The notes under the pieces were generated by a model. The model saw only the letters and a program-made list of their open reading frames with translations. It did not search any database and had not been told where the DNA came from. From positions 1 through 40,855 of the forward strand of contig CAISUK010000251.1 in the NCBI GenBank assembly GCA_903888645.1: a DNA stretch of 40,855 nt, written 5' to 3'. Below, in pieces: positions 1 to 5,472 of this stretch. Made by a program: the position numbers and the translations under genes. How positions within the stretch are numbered: the first letter of the stretch is position 1; every line of letters starts with the position of its first letter. Source of the DNA: an uncultured Pseudomonadota bacterium. Its GTDB lineage: Bacteria; Pseudomonadota; Gammaproteobacteria; Burkholderiales; Rhodocyclaceae.

Positions 1-2
1 CC

Positions 3-482
3 ATTTTCTTCGGCGGCGGCACGCCGTCCATCCTCAACCTGCGGCAATGGGAGAAAATTCTGCAAGCGATGGAACGATTGAGTCTGCTCGGACAGGTCGA
101 AGTCGACCAGCAAAATATGTTTCCGCCGGGCCGTGCACCTCTCGTCGTCTGCAACCCGCCTTGGGTACCGGCGCGACCCAGTTCGCCGCTGGAGGCGGCA
201 ATCTTCGACCCTGACAGTAAAATGCTGCGCGCATTTCTCGACGGTCTGGCCGCTCATCTCGAGCCGCAGGGCGAAGGCTGGTTGATCCTTTCCGATCTGG
301 CCGAACACCTTGGCCTGCGCTCGCGTGCGGAATTGCTTGGCATGATCTCCACGGCCGGCTTGAAGGTGTTGGATAGGCTCGATATTCGTCCCTCCCACAG
401 CAAGGCGGGCGACAAGAGCGACTCGTTACATGCCGCGCGTGCGGCGGAAATCACCTCGCTGTGGCGACTCGGCGTCAATTGA
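3..482 (+). CDS. Class I SAM-dependent methyltransferase, C-terminal part (5' truncated)
   Basis: The frame is open from the window edge, so the true start is not visible. From about residue 24 the protein looks like the C-terminal half of a small-molecule or glutamine/adenine-type class I methyltransferase: the VVCNPPW motif (residues 48-54) is the NPPY/W substrate-amide motif, followed by a helical tail ending in EITSLWRL. The expected upstream SAM-binding GxGxG strand and acidic loop are absent. The first ~20 residues instead read IFFGGGTPS, which resembles the HemN/HemW radical-SAM coproporphyrinogen oxidase family. The join may be a deletion, a fusion or an assembly chimera. Methyl acceptor unknown. 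The stop lies 73 bp before rapZ. Confidence 0.6.
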   Translation: MFFGGGTPSILNLRQWEKILQAMERLSLLGQVEVDQQNMFPPGRAPLVVCNPPWVPARPSSPLEAAIFDPDSKMLRAFLDGLAAHLEPQGEGWLILSDLAEHLGLRSRAELLGMISTAGLKVLDRLDIRPSHSKAGDKSDSLHAARAAEITSLWRLGVN

Positions 483-498
483 ACGGTTGGTGTATCGC

Positions 499-528
499 CT
501 GACACCGGACTAACACCCGGCTGACACC
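499..528 (+). repeat. Three phased 8-mers upstream of rapZ
   Basis: CTGACACC (499-506), CTAACACC (510-517) and CTGACACC (521-528) start exactly 11 bp apart, about one helical turn. The 3' copy is also the second arm of a 7-bp inverted repeat with TTGGTGT at 487-493. The spacing suggests binding sites on one face of the DNA, but no regulator can be named. Confidence 0.5.
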
Positions 529-549
529 AAGAGCGGTAACCGCTATCCT
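521..549 (+). promoter_or_regulatory. Candidate sigma-70 promoter of rapZ
   Basis: CTGACA (521-526), a 17-bp spacer, then TATCCT (544-549). The predicted transcription start falls at or next to the rapZ ATG at 556, and no Shine-Dalgarno sequence precedes that ATG, so a leaderless or nearly leaderless mRNA is possible. A perfect inverted repeat AGCGGT-A-ACCGCT (532-544) lies in the spacer and could be an operator. Confidence 0.35.
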
Positions 550-555
550 AGGCGC

Positions 556-1398
556 ATGCGCATCATCCTGATCAGCGGCCTGTCCGGTTCCGGTAAATCG
601 ATTGCCCTCAATGTGCTCGAGGACGCCGGCTATTTTTGCGTTGATAACCTGCCCGTGGCGCTGCTGCTGCGCCTCGTCGAGTCGCTTGCCGGCAGCGGCC
701 ATGACCGCGTTGCCGTGGCTATCGACATGCGCGGCGGCGCTGGCATCGCCGAGTTGCCGCGGCATCTGGAGGAATTGCGCCAGGAGCCAATCGATCTGCG
801 CTTCATTTTTCTCGATGCCCGCGACGAAGTGCTGATTCAGCGCTTTTCCGAGACGCGTCGGCGCCATCCGCTGGCCGACGCCGAGACCACGCTGGAAGAG
901 GCCATTGCCCGCGAGCGCGAAGCGCTGGACGCGCTGACCGGTCTGGGCCAGCGCATCGATACCAGTTATTTGCGGCCCAATGCGCTACGCACTTTCGTCA
1001 AGGATTTTGCCGCGCCCGACGAGCGCCAGGGACTGACCCTTCTGTTTCAATCGTTCGGTTTCAAGCACGGCCTGCCGCTCGATGCTGACATGGTTTTCGA
1101 CGTGCGTTGTCTGCCCAATCCACATTACGATCCACTGCTGCGTCCACTGACCGGGCGCGACGAGCCCGTGGTCCGCTTTCTTGAGGCAAATGCCGATGTC
1201 GCGCGTATGGCGGAAGACATCCGTCGATTCGTCGCCGACTGGCTGCCGGCTTTTGTCAGCGACAATCGTTCGTACCTGACGGTAGCCATCGGCTGCACCG
1301 GCGGCCAGCATCGCTCGGTTTATCTGGCGGAGTGGCTGGCGGCACGTTTTCGCGACCAGGCGCGGGTGCTGGTGCGACATCGCAACCTCGCCGAATGA
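556..1398 (+). CDS. rapZ: RNase adapter protein RapZ (nucleotide-binding, YvcJ family)
   Basis: This 280-aa protein has the family's full length. The N-terminal P-loop GLSGSGKS is at residues 8-15, followed by the typical VDNLP segment. The C-terminal half carries the conserved [16 protein letters not shown] region near residue 237, which belongs to the RNA- and metabolite-binding domain. In enterobacteria RapZ binds small RNAs and delivers GlmZ to RNase E, tuning glucosamine-6-phosphate synthase. In betaproteobacteria the gene usually sits near hprK/ptsN; those are not visible here. The ATG at 556 is chosen because the protein begins directly at the P-loop strand, as in homologues. The 3' end overlaps the next start by 4 bp (ATGA). 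Confidence 0.95.
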   Translation: MRIILISGLSGSGKSIALNVLEDAGYFCVDNLPVALLLRLVESLAGSGHDRVAVAIDMRGGAGIAELPRHLEELRQEPIDLRFIFLDARDEVLIQRFSETRRRHPLADAETTLEEAIAREREALDALTGLGQRIDTSYLRPNALRTFVKDFAAPDERQGLTLLFQSFGFKHGLPLDADMVFDVRCLPNPHYDPLLRPLTGRDEPVVRFLEANADVARMAEDIRRFVADWLPAFVSDNRSYLTVAIGCTGGQHRSVYLAEWLAARFRDQARVLVRHRNLAE

Positions 1399-1781
1399 AG
1401 CGGCTGAAGCCGTGGCTGGCGCTGCTCCATCCCGGCGATTGGCTTGTGCTGCTGGGCGGATTGGCGGTTTGTGCTGTTTCCTTTCCGCTGGCCTGGCAGG
1501 GCGGTCCCCCGGAGCGGGCGGTGATACGCCGCGACGGCGCGTTGTTTGCCGAACTGCCGTTGACCCAGCCACGCCAACTCAAGGTCGACGGCGCCATGGG
1601 TGTCACGGTGATCGAGATCCAGCCCGGCCGTGCCCGAGTGCTTAGCGATCCGGGGCCGCGCCAGTATTGCGTGCGGCAAGGCTGGCTGACCCTGCCGAAT
1701 GCCATTGCCATTTGCGCGCCGAATCATGTCAGTCTCGCATTGAGCGGCGGAAACAAGAGCCATGACACCCTCGCCTACTGA
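1395..1781 (+). CDS. NusG domain II-containing protein
   Basis: A 128-aa protein whose ATG overlaps the rapZ stop. A hydrophobic segment at residues 14-30 ([17 protein letters not shown]) is probably an N-terminal membrane anchor. The rest is a beta-rich domain with the pattern [29 protein letters not shown]; the Cys with the following GWL and the late ICAPN are typical of the NusG_II family (PF07009). Such proteins often sit next to Gx transporter, FMN-binding or ApbE genes, and a Gx transporter follows here with a 20-bp overlap. Exact role unknown, possibly an extracytoplasmic partner of the transporter. An upstream in-frame ATG at 1332 lies inside rapZ and is unlikely to be used. Confidence 0.75.
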   Translation: MKRLKPWLALLHPGDWLVLLGGLAVCAVSFPLAWQGGPPERAVIRRDGALFAELPLTQPRQLKVDGAMGVTVIEIQPGRARVLSDPGPRQYCVRQGWLTLPNAIAICAPNHVSLALSGGNKSHDTLAY

Positions 1782-2313
1782 GTTCATCGAGATTCATCCG
1801 ACCGGCGACGACCGCCGCATCGCCCGCTATGCCGCCGCGGCGATCGCGCTGACCCTGGCCGAGGCGGCGATTCCCTCGCCCTTGCCGGGCGTCAAACCGG
1901 GACTGGCGAATATCATCGTGCTGATCGTGCTGGCCCGGCATGGCTGGCGCGAAGCGGTTTGGGTCAGCCTGTTGCGGGTGTTCGCCGGCAGCCTGTTGTT
2001 CGGTGGATTTCTCGCGCCGGGATTTTTCCTGAGCCTGGCCGGGGCAGTGTGCAGCCTCGCCGTTCTGGGCCTGGCGACGCACTTGCCGACGCGCCTGTTC
2101 GGCCCGGTCAGCCAAAGCGTGCTGGCCGCCTTTGCCCACATCGCCGGTCAGCTTCTGCTGGCGCGCGCCTGGCTGGTACCGCACAATGGTGTCTTTTACT
2201 TGGTGCCGATTTTTGCCGCGACGGCGCTGTTTTTTGGCCTGATCAACGGACTGGTCGCGGCGCGCATGCTGGCCACCGATGGACAATTTGCAATGGAAGC
2301 AAAACCCTCATGA
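1762..2313 (+). CDS. Gx transporter family membrane protein (Hpre_diP_synt_I family)
   Basis: A 183-aa, strongly hydrophobic protein with about five membrane segments (around residues 23-37, 50-64, 66-96, 100-120 and 140-170). The motif IPSPLPGVKPGLANIIVLIVL, with its conserved PGxKxGLAN loop, identifies the Gx family, once annotated as heptaprenyl diphosphate synthase component I and now regarded as an S-component-like transporter. The substrate is unknown. It overlaps both neighbours: the NusG_II gene by 20 bp and ubiX by 4 bp (ATGA), so the group from rapZ to the Lon-domain gene is probably one transcription unit. The position before ubiX may be just operon packing. Confidence 0.85.
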   Translation: MTPSPTEFIEIHPTGDDRRIARYAAAAIALTLAEAAIPSPLPGVKPGLANIIVLIVLARHGWREAVWVSLLRVFAGSLLFGGFLAPGFFLSLAGAVCSLAVLGLATHLPTRLFGPVSQSVLAAFAHIAGQLLLARAWLVPHNGVFYLVPIFAATALFFGLINGLVAARMLATDGQFAMEAKPS

Positions 2314-2924
2314 ACAAGACCATCGCTGTCGCCTTTACCGGTGCGTCGGGCATGCCTTATGGCATACGCCTTGTCGAATGCCTTCTCGGTGGCGGCGTGC
2401 GCGTGCAACTGCTCTGCTCGCCAGCAGCGCAGGTAGTGGCGCAGCAGGAAATGAGCCTCAAATTATCGTCGCGCCCCGCCGATCTGGAGTCCGACTTATC
2501 AGCACGATTCAATGCGCCACCCGGCTTGCTGCGCGCCTATGGCATGCAGGAATGGTTTGCCCCGCTGGCCTCCGGTTCGAGCCCGCCCGATGCCTATGTC
2601 ATCTGCCCATGCACCATGGGCACACTCGCCAAAATAGCGGCGGGCATGGCCGACGACCTCATCAGTCGCGCCGCCGACGTGGTCTTGAAGGAAGGCCGCA
2701 AACTCATCCTGGTGCCGCGCGAAACACCATTTTCAGTCATTCATCTGGAGAACATGCTGCGCCTGGCGCGTGCCGGAGCGGTCATTATGCCGCCTAATCC
2801 GGGCTTCTATCATCACCCGGCGGTGGTGGCCGACCTGGTCGATTTCGTCGTGGCGCGAATTCTCGATCAGCTGGGCGTACCGCACGCCCTGGTGCCGCGC
2901 TGGGGCGAGGATGGCGAATCGTGA
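2310..2924 (+). CDS. ubiX: Flavin prenyltransferase UbiX
   Basis: A 204-aa protein of normal family length. It begins with the FMN-binding strand-loop VAFTGASGMPYG, followed by the conserved CPCTMGTLAKIAAG loop (residues 92-105) and LVPRETPFSVIHLENML, which holds the catalytic and prenyl-phosphate-binding Arg/Glu of the family. UbiX joins dimethylallyl phosphate to FMN to make the prenylated flavin needed by the decarboxylase UbiD in ubiquinone synthesis. The start is the ATG overlapping the Gx transporter stop. No ubiD is visible in this window. Confidence 0.95.
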   Translation: MNKTIAVAFTGASGMPYGIRLVECLLGGGVRVQLLCSPAAQVVAQQEMSLKLSSRPADLESDLSARFNAPPGLLRAYGMQEWFAPLASGSSPPDAYVICPCTMGTLAKIAAGMADDLISRAADVVLKEGRKLILVPRETPFSVIHLENMLRLARAGAVIMPPNPGFYHHPAVVADLVDFVVARILDQLGVPHALVPRWGEDGES

Positions 2925-3529
2925 GTGCGCATCTGGATATCCCATTGTTTCCGCTGAATACGGTGCTGTTTCCCGGCGGCAGCCTGCCGCTGCGCATCTT
3001 CGAGCAGCGCTACATGGACATGGCCAAGGTCTGCATCAAGGACAACCTGCCATTCGGCGTCTGCCTGATCGGGCAAGGCGCCGAAGTGAACGCGCCCGGT
3101 CAAGCACCGGCGCAGCCAAATGGGTTCGGCACGCTGGCGCGGATCGGCGATTGGGACATGCCGCAATTTGGCGTACTCAACGTTGCTACGCGTGGCGAGG
3201 AACGCTTTCGCATCATCGCTACGCAGCGAGAAAAATCCGGTTTGTTGCGCGGCGAAGTCGACCTGATCGGCATGCCGGCGATCCAGCCTATTGCTGGCGA
3301 CTACGGGCGCCTGGTGGCGCTGCTACGCGTCATCATCGCCGACATGGCGGATTCCGCGCCGCCCGAACCGCATCGCTTTGACGATGCCGGCTGGGTGGGC
3401 TACCGCTACTGCGAAGTGCTGCCGATTTCCAATGCGGCGCGGCAGAAGCTGCTCGAGCTTGACGATGACATCAGCCGCCTGGAAATCATCTTTCGTTTTC
3501 TCGAGCAGAAGAACTTACTCGCCGGCTGA
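2921..3529 (+). CDS. Lon substrate-binding (LON N) domain protein
   Basis: A 202-aa protein that starts with GTG overlapping the ubiX stop. The opening IPLFPLNTVLFPGGSLPLRIFEQRYMDM is the hallmark of the PF02190 domain found at the N-terminus of Lon protease. No AAA+ or peptidase domain follows, so this is the stand-alone form, whose function is not settled; substrate recognition or an adaptor role is usually assumed. The C-terminal ~70 residues are helical and end in FLEQKNLLAG. The last 15 bp overlap the 3' end of mutY on the opposite strand. Confidence 0.88.
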   Translation: MSAHLDIPLFPLNTVLFPGGSLPLRIFEQRYMDMAKVCIKDNLPFGVCLIGQGAEVNAPGQAPAQPNGFGTLARIGDWDMPQFGVLNVATRGEERFRIIATQREKSGLLRGEVDLIGMPAIQPIAGDYGRLVALLRVIIADMADSAPPEPHRFDDAGWVGYRYCEVLPISNAARQKLLELDDDISRLEIIFRFLEQKNLLAG

Positions 3530-4564
3530 AAGACATTTTTCGAGCAGGCGTCGAATCGGCGCAGGTAGCGCCGCCCCGCCGATAGCGGAGCGCTCCAGCC
3601 GCACCAGCGCTGTCTCGCGCACCTGCGGCAGTGGAACAACTCGTGCCAGACGCGGTTGCATCAGTAGGCGGAAATGCGTGAAGGCATGGTTGGCGGGCGG
3701 TAGCGCAACGAAAGCACCGGCCTGGTAGCCAAGCCGGGCGGCGAGCTCGGTCTCGGTCATGCCAGCGGGAAGTTCCGGCAAGGACAGCAGGCCACCCCAG
3801 ATACCGCTCGGCGGGCGGCGCTCCAGCAAAACGCCACTGCCATCGAGAAAAACTAGCATGGTCACCGTGCGTTCCGGAACAGCTTTGCGCGGGCGCGCCG
3901 CCGGCAATTCGGCGACACGGTTATAGCGTCTGGCGACGCACAGTTCCGCCACCGGACAGGCGCTGCAGCGCGGCGTGCCGCGCGTGCAGATGGTGGCGCC
4001 GAGATCCATCTGCGCCTGGATGTAGGTGTCGACGTTACGCGCCGGCAACTGCACTTCAGCGAGTTGCCACAATGCTTTTTCTACGGTAGCCGAACCAGGA
4101 AATCCGGCGATGCCGAAACAGCGACAGAGCACGCGCTTGACGTTGCCGTCGAGGATGGGGACACGGGCACCAAAGCAGAATGCGGCGATGGCGTTGGCCG
4201 TGGAACGACCGATACCGGGCAGCGTGGCGATGATTTGCGGATCGCTAGGAAACACCCCGGCGTGTTCGGTCATGACGGTCCGCGCACAGCGATGCAGATT
4301 GCGCGCCCGAGCGTAGTAACCGAGACCACTCCACAGCGCCATCACATCTTCTACCGGCGCTGCGGCGAGGCTCGTCAATGTCGGAAATCGGTCGAGAAAA
4401 CGCGCGTAATACGGTATGACGGCGGCGACCTGGGTCTGCTGCAGCATGATCTCCGACAGCCAGACAAGATACGGATCGCGTGTTTTCTGCCAAGGTAGAT
4501 CATGACGACCGTGCCGCTCTTGCCAAGCGATCAGTTGTCTGGAAAATTGGGCAAATTGAGGCAT
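3515..4564 (-). CDS. mutY: A/G-specific adenine glycosylase MutY
   Basis: A 349-aa base-excision repair enzyme that removes adenine mispaired with 8-oxoguanine. Visible elements are LSEIMLQQTQV with the catalytic Glu at residue 38, the helix-hairpin-helix LPGIGRSTANAI (115-126), the catalytic Asp in ILDGNVKRVL (Asp139), and the 4Fe-4S cluster cysteines C193-x6-C200-x2-C203-x5-C209. A C-terminal NUDIX-like 8-oxoG recognition domain follows, with ERRPPSGIWGGLLSLPE. All key residues are present. The 3' end overlaps the Lon-domain gene by 15 bp in convergent orientation. Confidence 0.97.
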   Translation of the reverse strand: MPQFAQFSRQLIAWQERHGRHDLPWQKTRDPYLVWLSEIMLQQTQVAAVIPYYARFLDRFPTLTSLAAAPVEDVMALWSGLGYYARARNLHRCARTVMTEHAGVFPSDPQIIATLPGIGRSTANAIAAFCFGARVPILDGNVKRVLCRCFGIAGFPGSATVEKALWQLAEVQLPARNVDTYIQAQMDLGATICTRGTPRCSACPVAELCVARRYNRVAELPAARPRKAVPERTVTMLVFLDGSGVLLERRPPSGIWGGLLSLPELPAGMTETELAARLGYQAGAFVALPPANHAFTHFRLLMQPRLARVVPLPQVRETALVRLERSAIGGAALPAPIRRLLEKCLSAGE

Positions 4565-4628
4565 GGGCGGCTTGAGTGTTACATCCAGGATTCGTCAGAA
4601 CCGGATCTGGAAAGGCTTCGGAATGGGC

Positions 4629-4748
4629 CAGCGGCATACCTTCGTACAGTTCCAGATCGATCCCCTCGGGCGGAACGCCAGTGTAAGCGAGCACGGCCGA
4701 CAACAGCTCGAAAACATCGGGCCGGCTGAACTATCGCACAGCGACAAC
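4629..4748 (-). pseudogene. Decayed EAL-domain (c-di-GMP phosphodiesterase) remnant
   Basis: The gap upstream of mutY holds about 40 codons on the minus strand reading VAVR-stop-FSRPDVFELLSAVLAYTG, then VPPEGIDLELYEG. This matches the EAL-domain stretch typified by VRQFxxPDxxxxVxxxLxxTGLPPxxLELExTE. An amber TAG (4731-4733) stands where the family has Gln (CAG), and Y replaces the usual T in ELTE. Nothing EAL-like is recognisable on either side. It is best read as a short degraded fragment, not a gene. The match is from memory of the family and could be coincidental. Confidence 0.4.
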
Positions 4749-4841
4749 CCCCCCATGTTCGATATGGTATCGGTGTTGTCAGCCACCAGGAGTCCGCCCA
4801 GGATGGGCTCAGGCTCTGCCAGCTAAACTGCTGACAACTTT

Positions 4842-4861
4842 GCCCTGCCTGACATCAGGGC
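4842..4861. terminator. Short hairpin after the small membrane protein gene
   Basis: GCCCTG (4842-4847) and CAGGGC (4856-4861) form a perfect 6-bp stem with an 8-nt loop just downstream of the minus-strand gene ending at 4872. There is no U-tract, so it is a weak terminator candidate at best. Confidence 0.3.
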
Positions 4862-4871
4862 GTGAGGATGG

Positions 4872-5117
4872 CTATTCCTGCTGGCCCTGCCTCAAGGCGA
4901 GATAGTCAATCGCTGCCCCAGCAAGCAACCCGGCGAACGACAGGACAATGGCAGCATTGCCATAGAAGCTATCCTTGAATTCGCTGCCGCCAAGCGCCCA
5001 CGCTACAAGAACGCAGGTGATCGTCAGTCCGCACAGTGCCATCAGTGAAGAACCAGAAAAGAAGAGTGCGTCGCTCTTCGCCAGTTGGAACTCATTTGCG
5101 TCCATTGTCTTGGTCAT
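4872..5117 (-). CDS. Small two-helix membrane protein, unknown function
   Basis: An 81-aa protein with two clear hydrophobic segments, roughly residues 22-42 (SSLMALCGLTITCVLVAWAL) and 54-74 (AAIVLSFAGLLAGAAIDYLAL), with a charged N-terminus and a polar tail. A strong Shine-Dalgarno GAGGAGA lies a few bases upstream; the ATG at 5117 fits the spacing better than the GTG directly before it. No family recognised. It is divergent from the riboswitch-protease unit and shares a ~200-bp AT-rich intergenic region with it. Confidence 0.6.
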   Translation of the reverse strand: MTKTMDANEFQLAKSDALFFSGSSLMALCGLTITCVLVAWALGGSEFKDSFYGNAAIVLSFAGLLAGAAIDYLALRQGQQE

Positions 5118-5283
5118 CACGGTCTCCTCTTGGGTTATTTTGCGAAAAGTACCCAGAACCTCTTTTTAGTCCATTTTTTCAATAAGGGAAATTTTCTGTG
5201 CACGACGACTGACTGCCCGCTTACATTCCTTTTTCCCTATCCATTCGCTAATACCCTCTTCGCAAAAGTAGGGAAAATACCCA

Positions 5284-5313
5284 TTGTCGGGTTTCTTCAT
5301 CTTGATTTACGAT
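5284..5313 (+). promoter_or_regulatory. Candidate sigma-70 promoter for the riboswitch-protease transcript
   Basis: TTGTCG (5284-5289), an 18-bp spacer and TACGAT (5308-5313) put a transcription start near 5320, a few bases before the first base of the riboswitch P1 stem. Its placement supports the call more than its modest match to consensus. Confidence 0.4.
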
Positions 5314-5322
5314 GGCTTCAGA

Positions 5323-5401
5323 TTTGGCAAACCCGTCGAAAGTCGGGGGCGCAAAGCTGCGGGGCTAAGGAGCAAAACTCTAAGCCAGCCGGGCTGCCGA
5401 A
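5323..5401 (+). ncRNA. Cyclic-di-GMP-I (GEMM-I) riboswitch aptamer
   Basis: The stretch has the whole GEMM-I layout in order. P1 is TTTGGCA (5323-5329) with TGCCGAA (5395-5401). The conserved GGCAAACC follows, then a stem closed by a GAAA tetraloop (CCCGTCGAAAGTCGGG), the near-invariant CGCAAAGC (5350-5357), a P3 stem with CTAAG receptor-like segments, and the closing AGCCGGGCTGCC. The base corresponding to G20 of the Vc2 aptamer appears to be G, which favours c-di-GMP over the cGAMP-type variants. The base before CGCAAAGC is G (5349), where the family normally has A (A47 in Vc2). It lies about 70 nt upstream of a surface-protease start codon. Confidence 0.88.
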
Positions 5402-5420
5402 ACGTCGCAATGACGTTTCG
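5398..5420 (+). promoter_or_regulatory. Hairpin competing with riboswitch P1 (expression platform)
   Basis: CGAAACGTC (5398-5406) pairs perfectly with GACGTTTCG (5412-5420) around a 5-nt loop. The first four bases (5398-5401) are also the 3' end of P1, so the full stem and full P1 cannot coexist. No U-run follows, so control is more likely through mRNA access, Rho or a further refolding than by intrinsic termination. Confidence 0.55.
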
Positions 5421-5472
5421 TCACCGACCACCAAGCTTCGCATCCCGACTCCGGCAGATACTGGAGGTCGCG

